From Pseudomonas sp. Bout1 (GTDB lineage: Bacteria; Pseudomonadota; Gammaproteobacteria; Pseudomonadales; Pseudomonadaceae), in assembly GCF_034314165.1 (NCBI RefSeq), contig NZ_JAVIWK010000001.1, forward strand, positions 6,401,001 through 6,465,000: DNA of 64,000 nt, in the 5' to 3' direction. Positions 56,001 to 64,000 of this stretch are shown here, in pieces. The notes beneath the pieces are model-generated. The model did not search any database, was not told the origin of the DNA, and worked only from the letters and a program-made list of their open reading frames with translations. Position numbers and translations under genes: made by a program. How positions within the stretch are numbered: position 1 is the first letter of the stretch; each line of letters begins with the position of its first letter.

Positions 56001-56082
56001 AGCTCTGGCCGTTGAAGCTGAAGCTCAGGACTTTGTTGCGGTCGATCCGGCCACCGTTGGACAGGCGATTGATCTGGCTCAT
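53065..56082 (-). CDS. soxA: SoxA, sarcosine oxidase alpha subunit
   Basis: 1005 aa, the usual size. The N-terminal ferredoxin-like segment ([40 protein letters not shown]) is followed by an FAD/NAD-binding Rossmann region ([24 protein letters not shown] at about 173). The C-terminal aminomethyltransferase (GcvT-like) half binds THF ([36 protein letters not shown]). It accepts the methyl from sarcosine onto THF. It overlaps soxD by 4 nt. Strong context with soxB, soxD, soxG and glyA. Confidence 0.96.
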   Translation of the reverse strand: [1005 protein letters not shown]

Positions 56083-56381
56083 ACCTTCTCTCCAGAAGCC
56101 TTGGCGGTGAATTGCGGCTTGGTGCCTATCTTGTAGGTTTCAAGAATTTCGTAGGTCACGGTGTCGCGGGTGGCGTTGAAATACTGGCGGCAACCGGCCG
56201 CGTGAATCCACAGTTCGTGGTGCAGGCCGCGCGGGTTATCGCGAAAGAACATGTAGTCGCCCCACTGCTCGTCGGTGCAGGTGTTGGGGTCCAGCGGGCG
56301 CGGGATGTGCGCTTGGCCGGAGGCGTGGAATTCCTCTTCGGAGCGCAGCTCAAAGCAGTGAGGACAGAAGATATGCAACAT
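56079..56381 (-). CDS. soxD: SoxD, sarcosine oxidase delta subunit
   Basis: 100 aa. Zinc-binding cysteines at the N-terminus (MLHIFCPHCFELRSEEEF) and the SoxD blocks DYMFFRDNPRGLHHELWIHAAGCRQYFNATRDT. It is the small zinc-containing subunit that holds the alpha and beta subunits. It overlaps soxA by 4 nt and follows soxB by 15 nt. Confidence 0.96.
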   Translation of the reverse strand: MLHIFCPHCFELRSEEEFHASGQAHIPRPLDPNTCTDEQWGDYMFFRDNPRGLHHELWIHAAGCRQYFNATRDTVTYEILETYKIGTKPQFTAKASGEKV

Positions 56382-56396
56382 AGAGAATTTCTCCTG

Positions 56397-57647
56397 TTAG
56401 TGGGCGACGGCCGCAGCGCCGTGTTCGTCGATCAGCGCACCGTTGTGGAAACGGTCGATGGAGAAAGGTGCGGCCAGCGGGTGCATTTCACCCTTGGCGA
56501 GGCTGGCAGCAAATACGTTGCCTGAGCCGGGGGTGGCCTTGAAGCCACCGGTGCCCCAACCGCAGTTGAAGAACATGTTCGGTACCGGGGTCTTGGAGAT
56601 GATCGGGCACGCATCCGGCGTGGTGTCGACGATGCCGCCCCACTGGCGGTTCATGCGTACGCGCGACAGCACCGGGAACATCTCGACGATGGCCTGGATG
56701 GTGTGTTCGATCACCGGGTACGAGCCGCGCTGGCCGTAGCCGTTGTAGCCGTCGATGCCGGCGCCGATCACCAGGTCGCCCTTGTCGGACTGGCTGATGT
56801 AGCCGTGCACGGCGTTGGACATGATCACGCTGTCGATGATCGGCTTGATCGGCTCCGACACCAGTGCTTGCAGCGGGTGGGATTCGATCGGCAGGCGAAA
56901 GCCTGCCAGCGACGCCATGTGCCCGGAGTTACCCGCCGTCACCACACCGACGCGCTTGGCGCCGATGAAACCCTTGTTGGTTTCCACGCCGATGCACACA
57001 CCGTTTTCCTTGCGAAAACCGATCACTTCGGTCTGCTGGATCAGGTCCACGCCCAATGCGTCCGCCGCGCGGGCAAAGCCCCAGGCCACGGCGTCGTGAC
57101 GGGCCACGCCGCCGCGACGTTGCACGGTGGCGCCCATTACCGGGTAGCGGGTATTTTTCGAGCAGTCGAGGTACGGAATCTCGTCGGCCACTTGCTTGGC
57201 ATTGAGCAGCTCGCCGTCCACACCGTTAAGGCGGTTGGCGCTGACGCGACGCTCGGAATCACGGATGTCTTGCAGGGTGTGGCACAGGTTGTAGACGCCA
57301 CGCTGGGAGAACATCACGTTGTAGTTCAAATCCTGGGACAACCCTTCCCACAGCTTCATCGCGTGTTCGTACAGGTGCGCCGACTCGTCCCACAGGTAGT
57401 TGGACCGCACGATGGTGGTGTTGCGCGCGGTGTTACCGCCGCCCAGCCAGCCTTTCTCGACCACGGCCACGTTGGTGATGCCGTGCTCTTTGGCCAAATA
57501 GTAAGCGGTCGCCAGACCATGCCCGCCGCCGCCGACGATGACCACGTCGTAGACCTTTTTAGGGGTCGGCGTGCGCCACATTTTCTGCCAGTTTTCGTGG
57601 TGGCTGAGTGAGTGCTTGAAGAGGCCGAAGCCTGAGTAGCGTTGCAT
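56397..57647 (-). CDS. soxB: SoxB, sarcosine oxidase beta subunit
   Basis: 416 aa from the ATG at 57647 ([27 protein letters not shown]). GGAG lies 8 nt before this ATG but only 2 nt before an in-frame ATG at 57653, so 57647 is the better start. The FAD-binding [14 protein letters not shown] motif is near residue 40 and the covalent-FMN histidine region is at about 170. This subunit oxidises sarcosine. The gene follows glyA by 22 nt and heads soxB-D-A-G. Confidence 0.96.
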   Translation of the reverse strand: MQRYSGFGLFKHSLSHHENWQKMWRTPTPKKVYDVVIVGGGGHGLATAYYLAKEHGITNVAVVEKGWLGGGNTARNTTIVRSNYLWDESAHLYEHAMKLWEGLSQDLNYNVMFSQRGVYNLCHTLQDIRDSERRVSANRLNGVDGELLNAKQVADEIPYLDCSKNTRYPVMGATVQRRGGVARHDAVAWGFARAADALGVDLIQQTEVIGFRKENGVCIGVETNKGFIGAKRVGVVTAGNSGHMASLAGFRLPIESHPLQALVSEPIKPIIDSVIMSNAVHGYISQSDKGDLVIGAGIDGYNGYGQRGSYPVIEHTIQAIVEMFPVLSRVRMNRQWGGIVDTTPDACPIISKTPVPNMFFNCGWGTGGFKATPGSGNVFAASLAKGEMHPLAAPFSIDRFHNGALIDEHGAAAVAH

Positions 57648-57669
57648 AGTCATTACTCCAAAACCGCGC

Positions 57670-58923
<1,254 letters not shown>

Positions 58924-59088
58924 CGCGTCTCTCCCAGCATTTCGTCTTGTTGAGGCCCGTGCACGCGGCAGTGCCCTTTGATGCGATGGTAGGGCTGGTG
59001 CAGATAGACCAAATGCCTACGGACGCCACGCAAAGGTGCGTTTACGACATGGCCGGAGCAACACAGAACAAATGTAGGAGCGGGCTTG

Positions 59089-59175
59089 TGTGGGAGCTGG
59101 CTTGCCTGCGATAGCATCCCCTCGGTACAACGGGTACACCGCGGCGTCTGCATCGCAGGCAAGCCAGCTCCCACA
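59089..59175. repeat. REP inverted pair between glyA and the TraX gene
   Basis: Perfect 24-nt arms at 59089-59112 and 59152-59175 around 39 nt, same sequence class as at 51258. A partial TGTAGGAGCGGGCTTG copy precedes it at 59073-59088. It lies just after the TraX stop, on the promoter side of glyA. Confidence 0.92.
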
Positions 59176-59179
59176 AGGG

Positions 59180-59902
59180 TTAAACGATGATCTTTCGAAG
59201 GAGTAGCAGCAGCAGGAAATGCAGCGGATAGAGGGCATACGCCCAGCGCCGCATGGCGGGCGGGGACAGGTGTTTGCCCTGTCGCAACAAGACCAAACCG
59301 GCCAATGGCGCGATCAGGCATGTCGCCAATCCCAGGTAGGCGATCAGCGTGCCGCTCTGCAGCAAAATCTGCCATTGATTGGCGGCCAGGCACACCACAC
59401 CCGGCAGCACACTGAAATACCAAGGCCGGCGAAACACCAGCAGCATTGCCAGCGGCAGCAATACGCCGAATACACCGAACATCAACTGCGACGAAAACGC
59501 CGCAGCCAATCCCACCGCGATCAGCGCCAATCCTCGATCAACCGTAGCCTTCTGCTGCCATCCTCGCGCAACCAGCATGCCCAGTGCCAGCGTCGGCAAC
59601 ACGTTCAGGGTATCGGCGTCGTTGATGAACAGGCGGTACGGCACTTCACTGATCACACTGAACAGCAACAACCAACCCAGATACCGCCAACGAGCAGGCG
59701 CCTGTCCGGCGCGGTGCAAATTCGCCGCAATCGCGAGGCAAAACCACGGGAATGCCAGGCGCCCCGGCACGTAGAGCCCGTCCAGGCTCAAACCGACATA
59801 GCGCAGGTGGTCCAGCACCATACTCAGCAGCGCCAGCCACTTGAGCAAGTCCAGGGCGCCATCGCGGACGCGGCTTACAGGAACGCGTTCAGAACCGTGC
59901 AT
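59180..59902 (-). CDS. TraX-family membrane protein
   Basis: 240 aa from the ATG at 59902, which has GGGGAA just upstream; longer in-frame starts (59923, 59974) either lack a ribosome site or run into the promoter of the divergent ltaE. The pattern is that of TraX: DLLKWLALLSMVLDHLRYV, GRLAFPWFCLAIAANL, then about seven hydrophobic helices. TraX acetylates F-pilin in plasmids, but most chromosomal copies have no known target. It stands between glyA and ltaE in the glycine-betaine region, with no pilin nearby. Confidence 0.85.
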   Translation of the reverse strand: MHGSERVPVSRVRDGALDLLKWLALLSMVLDHLRYVGLSLDGLYVPGRLAFPWFCLAIAANLHRAGQAPARWRYLGWLLLFSVISEVPYRLFINDADTLNVLPTLALGMLVARGWQQKATVDRGLALIAVGLAAAFSSQLMFGVFGVLLPLAMLLVFRRPWYFSVLPGVVCLAANQWQILLQSGTLIAYLGLATCLIAPLAGLVLLRQGKHLSPPAMRRWAYALYPLHFLLLLLLRKIIV

Positions 59903-59992
59903 AATTCCCCAATGACTTTGCATTAACAGTGCGTGCGCCCGCCCGACAATCTTGGGTAAAGTGCGCACCAACATCGACCACAGGACTGGGCC

Positions 59993-61033
59993 ATGACTGA
60001 CAAGAGCCAACAATTCGCCAGCGACAACTATTCCGGCATCTGCCCGGAAGCCTGGGCCGCCATGGAACTCGCCAACCAGGGCCATCAACGCGCCTATGGC
60101 GATGATGAATGGACCCACCGCGCCGCCGACGGTTTCCGCAAACTGTTCGAAACCGACTGCGAGGTGTTCTTCGCCTTCAACGGCACCGCCGCCAACTCCC
60201 TGGCCCTGTCTTCACTGTGCCAGAGCTACCATAGCGTGATTTGCTCGGAAACCGCCCACGTCGAAACCGACGAATGCGGCGCGCCGGAGTTTTTCTCCAA
60301 CGGCTCCAAGCTGCTCACCGCACGTACCGAAAACGGCAAGCTGACCCCGGAGTCGATCCGCGAGATCGCACTCAAGCGTCAGGACATTCACTACCCAAAA
60401 CCCCGCGTAGTCACCCTGACCCAAGCCACGGAAGTGGGCAGTGTGTACACCCCGCAAGAAATCCGCGCCATCAGCGTCACCTGCAAGGAGCTGGGGCTGA
60501 ACCTGCACATGGACGGCGCGCGCTTCTCCAACGCCTGCGCATTCCTGGGCTGCTCGCCGGCCGACCTGACCTGGAAAGCCGGCGTCGACGTGCTGTGCTT
60601 TGGTGGCACCAAGAACGGCATGGCGGTGGGTGAAGCGATCCTGTTTTTCAACCACAAACTGGCTGAAGACTTCGATTACCGCTGCAAGCAAGCCGGGCAA
60701 CTGGCGTCGAAGATGCGTTTCCTGTCGGCCCCGTGGGTGGGTCTGCTGGAAAACGACGCGTGGCTCAAGCACGCCCGCCACGCCAACCACTGCGCGCAAT
60801 TACTCAGCCGTTTGGTGGCGGATATTCCTGGGGTCGAGTTGATGTTCCCGGTGCAGGCCAACGGCGTGTTCCTGCAACTGTCGGAACCGGCGATTGCCGC
60901 GCTGACAGCCAAGGGCTGGCGGTTCTACACCTTCATCGGCAAAGGCGGCGCGCGGTTCATGTGTGCGTGGGATACCGAGGAAGAGCGCGTAAGGGAATTG
61001 GCTGCGGATATACGGGAAGTGATGAGCGCATAA
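59993..61033 (+). CDS. ltaE: LtaE, low-specificity L-threonine aldolase
   Basis: 346 aa PLP enzyme. SDNYSGICPEAWAAM at the N-terminus, AFNGTAANSLALSSL, DGARFSNA at 174-181 and the PLP Lys207 in CFGGTKNGM match the bacterial L-threonine aldolases. It cleaves threonine or allo-threonine to glycine and acetaldehyde, or runs the reverse. Its place between sox/glyA and gbcAB fits a role in glycine balance. From memory the P. aeruginosa gbc-sox region also carries this gene. Confidence 0.95.
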   Translation: MTDKSQQFASDNYSGICPEAWAAMELANQGHQRAYGDDEWTHRAADGFRKLFETDCEVFFAFNGTAANSLALSSLCQSYHSVICSETAHVETDECGAPEFFSNGSKLLTARTENGKLTPESIREIALKRQDIHYPKPRVVTLTQATEVGSVYTPQEIRAISVTCKELGLNLHMDGARFSNACAFLGCSPADLTWKAGVDVLCFGGTKNGMAVGEAILFFNHKLAEDFDYRCKQAGQLASKMRFLSAPWVGLLENDAWLKHARHANHCAQLLSRLVADIPGVELMFPVQANGVFLQLSEPAIAALTAKGWRFYTFIGKGGARFMCAWDTEEERVRELAADIREVMSA

Positions 61034-61227
61034 AGTAGGAATTAGGCCATCGAATACTGGCGGAATGCCGAGACTGTTTTTTGATATTTCTGACAGCATC
61101 ACGACCGATTTTCATGGACTAGCCTCTTGGAACCCGGAAGGAAAAGGCCGATACCGCTGCCACCTTTCGGGACTCACCGCCTGCCGAATGATCGGCCGGA
61201 AACGGAAATCCAGCAGAGGGCAACACC

Positions 61228-61428
61228 ATGGAAAATCAAATCTATAGCACTAACCTGCAAGGCGAAGGCGCAATCAACACCACCGTCATCGACTGGAATG
61301 AGTTCAGGAAGGCTATCAACGTCGGCGACACCATCAAAGAGCCTGCGAGGACACTGCGGGTCACTGATAAAGTCTACGAACTGACAGCCTCAGGCCAGCA
61401 CTTCGTCGTGCATATCTACACGCAATAA
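61228..61428 (+). CDS. Orphan 66-aa protein of unknown function
   Basis: I do not recognise it. The protein starts MENQIYSTNLQGEGAINTTVIDWNEF and ends GQHFVVHIYTQ, with a central acidic/basic stretch (VGDTIKEPARTLRVTDKVYEL). It has no cysteine, signal or membrane helix. GAGGG lies about 7 nt before the ATG, supporting translation. The gene and its 190-nt upstream region are AT-richer than the neighbours. It sits between ltaE and the gbcB stop. Confidence 0.6.
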   Translation: MENQIYSTNLQGEGAINTTVIDWNEFRKAINVGDTIKEPARTLRVTDKVYELTASGQHFVVHIYTQ

Positions 61429-61482
61429 CCGTTACCCCGTAAGGCCCGCGTCGAAGACTCATGACCTTCGACGCGGCACTGA

Positions 61483-62583
61483 TCAAAACTCGATCCGCAC
61501 ATCCCCCTTCGGCACGCTGCAGCACGACAGGATGTAACCCTCGGCTTCGTCTTCCTCGGTGATCCCGCCGTTGTGGTCCATCTCGACCTCCCCGCCCAAT
61601 TTCATCACCTTGCACGTCCCGCAAATCCCCATGCCGCAGGCCTTCGGAATCAACAAGCCCAGCTTGGCCGCCGCTGCGTGTACGGTCTCGCCCGGCGCCA
61701 CCCGGATGCTTTTGCCGGAGGCGATGAATTCCACCTGGTGCAGGTCCGCCAGGTCGATCTCTGGTGCATCCGCCGCCTGCTCGGCTTGCTCCACCGCGTC
61801 GGCACGGGCTTCCGGCGGCGTCGCACCGAACGATTCCTCGTGATAACGGCTCATGTCGAAGCCGGCGACTTCCAGCAGGCGTTTCACCGCGCTCATATAG
61901 GGCGTTGGGCCGCAGCAAAAAACTTCGCGCTCCAGGAAATCCGGCACCATCAGTTCCAGCATCTTGTGGTTCAGGTACCCGCGATAGCCGGCCCAGGGCT
62001 CACCCAGCCCGTGCTTTTCGCAGATCAGGTGCAGGCTGAAGTTGTCGATGCGCGACGCCATGTGCTCCAGCTCGCGGTGGTAGATGATGTCTTTCGGTGA
62101 GCGGGCGCTGTGGATAAACGTCATGTCGACGTTGGCATTGGTGTCGTAATACCAGCGGGCCATGGACATGACCGGTGTAATCCCGACACCACCGCTCAAG
62201 TACAGGACTTTCGGGTGGCTGAAGTCGATCGCGTTGAACAGCCCCACCGGCCCGTGTACAGCCAACTCCTGGCCTTCGTGCAGCGTGTCGTGCAGCCAGT
62301 TGGACACCTTGCCGCCCGGAACGCGCTTGATGGTCACCGAGAAGCTGTAAGGCACCGAGGGCGAGCTGGAAATGGTGTACGAGCGCATGATCGGCTGGCC
62401 TTCGATTTCCAGCTCCAGGGTGACGAACTGCCCCGGCTTGAAAAAGAACAGGATCGGCTGGTCGGCCATGAAACAGAAGGTGCGCACGTCCCAGGTTTCC
62501 TGGATGACTTTGACGCAACGGACGATGTGCCGACCATTGGCCCAGGTCTGGGTTGTTACCGGGTTCAGGAAGCTGTTGGACAT
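61483..62583 (-). CDS. gbcB: GbcB, glycine betaine monooxygenase reductase subunit
   Basis: 366 aa from the ATG at 62583 (MSNSFLNPVTTQTWANG), which follows GGAG with a 6-nt spacer; upstream in-frame starts lack this. Domains: FAD-binding (RSYTISS at 67-73), NAD-binding (LSGGVGITPVMSMARW), and a C-terminal plant-type 2Fe-2S ferredoxin with CGMGICGTC and a final CCS. It passes electrons from NADH to the Rieske oxygenase GbcA, which removes a methyl from glycine betaine. It diverges from gbcA across 284 nt. Confidence 0.94.
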   Translation of the reverse strand: MSNSFLNPVTTQTWANGRHIVRCVKVIQETWDVRTFCFMADQPILFFFKPGQFVTLELEIEGQPIMRSYTISSSPSVPYSFSVTIKRVPGGKVSNWLHDTLHEGQELAVHGPVGLFNAIDFSHPKVLYLSGGVGITPVMSMARWYYDTNANVDMTFIHSARSPKDIIYHRELEHMASRIDNFSLHLICEKHGLGEPWAGYRGYLNHKMLELMVPDFLEREVFCCGPTPYMSAVKRLLEVAGFDMSRYHEESFGATPPEARADAVEQAEQAADAPEIDLADLHQVEFIASGKSIRVAPGETVHAAAAKLGLLIPKACGMGICGTCKVMKLGGEVEMDHNGGITEEDEAEGYILSCCSVPKGDVRIEF

Positions 62584-62867
62584 GCTGTTCTCCATAGCCG
62601 TGTGATCGGCCTTATGGTGGCGATTCTGCGTAACGCGCTCACCTGCCATTTACCTATCTGCGACATTCACATACTTATCGCGACCAGCCCCCATACCACG
62701 GGGGTTGCGCGTCGGGAACAGAGTGGGCCATGTCGCTCATGGATAAGGTTCCGGCCTGCGCCGGCCCCACACTCGCTTCACATAAAGACGCTTTCTTTAC
62801 GCCTTGCATAGCACCAACCGTAGCCACTATTCGCCGGCCACACAGAATGGCCATGAGGACACACACG
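62584..62867. promoter_or_regulatory. Divergent gbcB-gbcA promoter region
   Basis: 284 nt between the two divergent glycine-betaine genes. In Pseudomonas both are activated by the AraC-family regulator GbdR when betaine is present. I see no clean palindrome and no full sigma-54 -24/-12 site. The exact operators cannot be fixed from this sequence alone. Confidence 0.6.
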
Positions 62868-64000
62868 ATGGACGTCACCGCAACCTTAAGCTTGGGCGAT
62901 CCGCTGGAACCCGCACGCAAGGCCACCGCGCAAATGCTGCAAGAGCGCGAGCGTACGTTTTCGCTGCCGCAGCCGTTTTACTCTGATGAGCGGCTGTTCG
63001 ATATCGACATGCAGGAAATTTTCCAGAAAGAGTGGTTGATCGCCGGCATGACGTGCGAGATCCCCACCAAGGGCAACTACATCACCCTGCAAGTGGGCAA
63101 GAACCCGATCATCGTGATCCGTGGCGCCGATGGCGTGGTGCACGCGTTCCATAACGTGTGCCGCCACCGCGGTTCGCGCTTGTGCACCAGCGACAAGGGC
63201 AAGGTCGCCAAGCTGGTGTGCCATTACCACCAGTGGACGTATGAACTCGACGGCCGCCTGCTGTTCGCCGGCACCGAGATGGGCGCCGACTTCGACATGA
63301 AGCAGTACGGCCTCAAGCCGGTGAACGTGAAGACCGCTGGCGGCTACATTTTTATCAGCCTTTCACAGAACCCGCCGGCCATTGACGACTTCCTGTCGAC
63401 CCTGAGCCACTACATGGAACCGTACGACATGGAGAACACCAAGGTGGCGATCAGCACCACCTTGTTTGAAAAAGCCAACTGGAAGCTGGTGCTGGAAAAC
63501 AACCGTGAGTGCTACCACTGCAACGCGTCGCACCCGGAACTGCTGAAAACCCTGCTGGAATGGGACGACGTCACCGACCCGCGCGCCGACCAGGCCTTCA
63601 AGGACCACGTGGCCGCTTCCGCCGCCGCGTGGGACGCCGAGAAGATTCCTTACGCCCACGCCAGCTTCGGCCTGCGCAACCGCATCGTGCGCATGCCGTT
63701 GCTCAAGGGCACCGTGTCGATGACCCTCGACGGCAAGCAAGGCTGCAACAAGCTGATGGGCCGCATCAAGAACCCCGACCTGGGCTCGATGCGCATCCTG
63801 CACCTGCCGCACTCGTGGAACCACTGCATGGGCGATCACATCATCGTGTTCACCGTATGGCCGATCAGCGCCCAGGAAACCATGGTCACCACCAAGTGGA
63901 TCGTGCACAAGGACGCCGTGGAAGGTGTGGACTACGACGTCGAGCGCATGCGCAAAGTGTGGGACGCCACCAATGACCAGGACCGTCGCCTGGCCGAAGA
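62868..64000 (+). CDS. gbcA: GbcA, glycine betaine monooxygenase Rieske oxygenase subunit (3' end outside window)
   Basis: The reading frame opens at ATG 62868 (MDVTATLSLGDPLEPARKAT) and stays open to the window end, giving 377 codons; the full protein is usually about 430 aa. The Rieske 2Fe-2S ligands are Cys98-x-His100 (CRHRG) and Cys118-x2-His121 (CHYHQWTYELDGRL). The mononuclear iron site region ENNRECYHCNASHPELL (210-225) follows. It oxidises glycine betaine to dimethylglycine and formaldehyde with electrons from GbcB. The frame has no stop inside the window, so it would be missed by methods that need closed reading frames. Confidence 0.95.
   Translation, partial: MDVTATLSLGDPLEPARKATAQMLQERERTFSLPQPFYSDERLFDIDMQEIFQKEWLIAGMTCEIPTKGNYITLQVGKNPIIVIRGADGVVHAFHNVCRHRGSRLCTSDKGKVAKLVCHYHQWTYELDGRLLFAGTEMGADFDMKQYGLKPVNVKTAGGYIFISLSQNPPAIDDFLSTLSHYMEPYDMENTKVAISTTLFEKANWKLVLENNRECYHCNASHPELLKTLLEWDDVTDPRADQAFKDHVAASAAAWDAEKIPYAHASFGLRNRIVRMPLLKGTVSMTLDGKQGCNKLMGRIKNPDLGSMRILHLPHSWNHCMGDHIIVFTVWPISAQETMVTTKWIVHKDAVEGVDYDVERMRKVWDATNDQDRRLAE

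Noticed and set aside
62584..62867. GbdR operators in the gbcA-gbcB gap
   Set aside because: I could not match a motif I trust; only the general promoter region is reported.

Overview
The window is a high-GC gammaproteobacterial chromosome segment. Gene content and order point to the Pseudomonas fluorescens group: a pqqFABCDE cluster, bioB-F-H-C-D, creBCD, soxBDAG with gbcAB, and many REP-type inverted repeats built on the core GTGGGAGC(T/C)GGCTTGCC. I see no prophage, transposase, CRISPR array, tRNA or rRNA. It reads as core-genome metabolism with small accessory insertions.

Layout. 1-7359: end of a flavin amine oxidase, a nitrilase-family amidohydrolase and the PQQ cofactor genes pqqF-A-B-C-D-E (pqqA, 24 codons, at 4128). 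7366-10091: a small YqaE/Pmp3 protein, a class-III aminotransferase and a divergent LysR regulator. 10318-17395: three paralogous DmdC-type acyl-CoA dehydrogenases with a GGDEF diguanylate cyclase between the second and third. 17727-22647: a miniature flagellar-rod-like protein and the biotin operon, all on the minus strand. 22738-28466: ComF-like phosphoribosyltransferase, ModE, a Tat-exported PhoX/DUF839 protein, the SrkA/YihE kinase and RarD. 28689-32870: GcvR-like ACT protein, malate synthase G, an orphan 141-aa protein and a lone response regulator. 33079-35744: a cNMP/CBS/nucleotidyltransferase protein coupled to a DnaQ-like exonuclease. 35847-41349: an iron-siderophore signalling and uptake locus (FecI-FecR-TonB receptor-PepSY protein-small membrane protein). 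41385-47884: glutathione S-transferase, creD-creC-creB, a retropepsin-like exported protease, an acyltransferase and a DUF2780 protein. 48037-49889: ECF sigma factor, its RskA-type anti-sigma factor and a second, truncated anti-sigma-like protein. 49954-64000: fdhA, purU, soxG-A-D-B, glyA, traX, ltaE, an orphan 66-aa gene, gbcB and the 5' part of gbcA.

How the genes work together. The last 14 kb is a one-carbon catabolic unit. GbcAB demethylates glycine betaine, the SoxBDAG oxidase turns sarcosine into glycine and formaldehyde or methylene-THF, GlyA and LtaE interconvert glycine with serine, threonine or acetaldehyde, and PurU and FdhA clear formyl-THF and formaldehyde. PQQ genes serve periplasmic dehydrogenases. 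The acyl-CoA dehydrogenases, biotin operon and glcB belong to fatty-acid and C2 metabolism.

The most interesting unexplained signals are: a 93-aa protein that looks like only the two ends of a flagellar rod/hook protein; a sigma/anti-sigma pair followed by a second protein carrying only the anti-sigma C-terminal domain; a consensus CRP/Vfr-type site upstream of the diguanylate cyclase; PsrA-like operators upstream of the third acyl-CoA dehydrogenase; a perfect 9-3-9 palindrome before the aminotransferase; two identical DnaA boxes in one intergenic gap; and REP elements at the three distal junctions of the sarcosine/one-carbon gene run. Locus comparisons with P. aeruginosa are from memory, not from a search.
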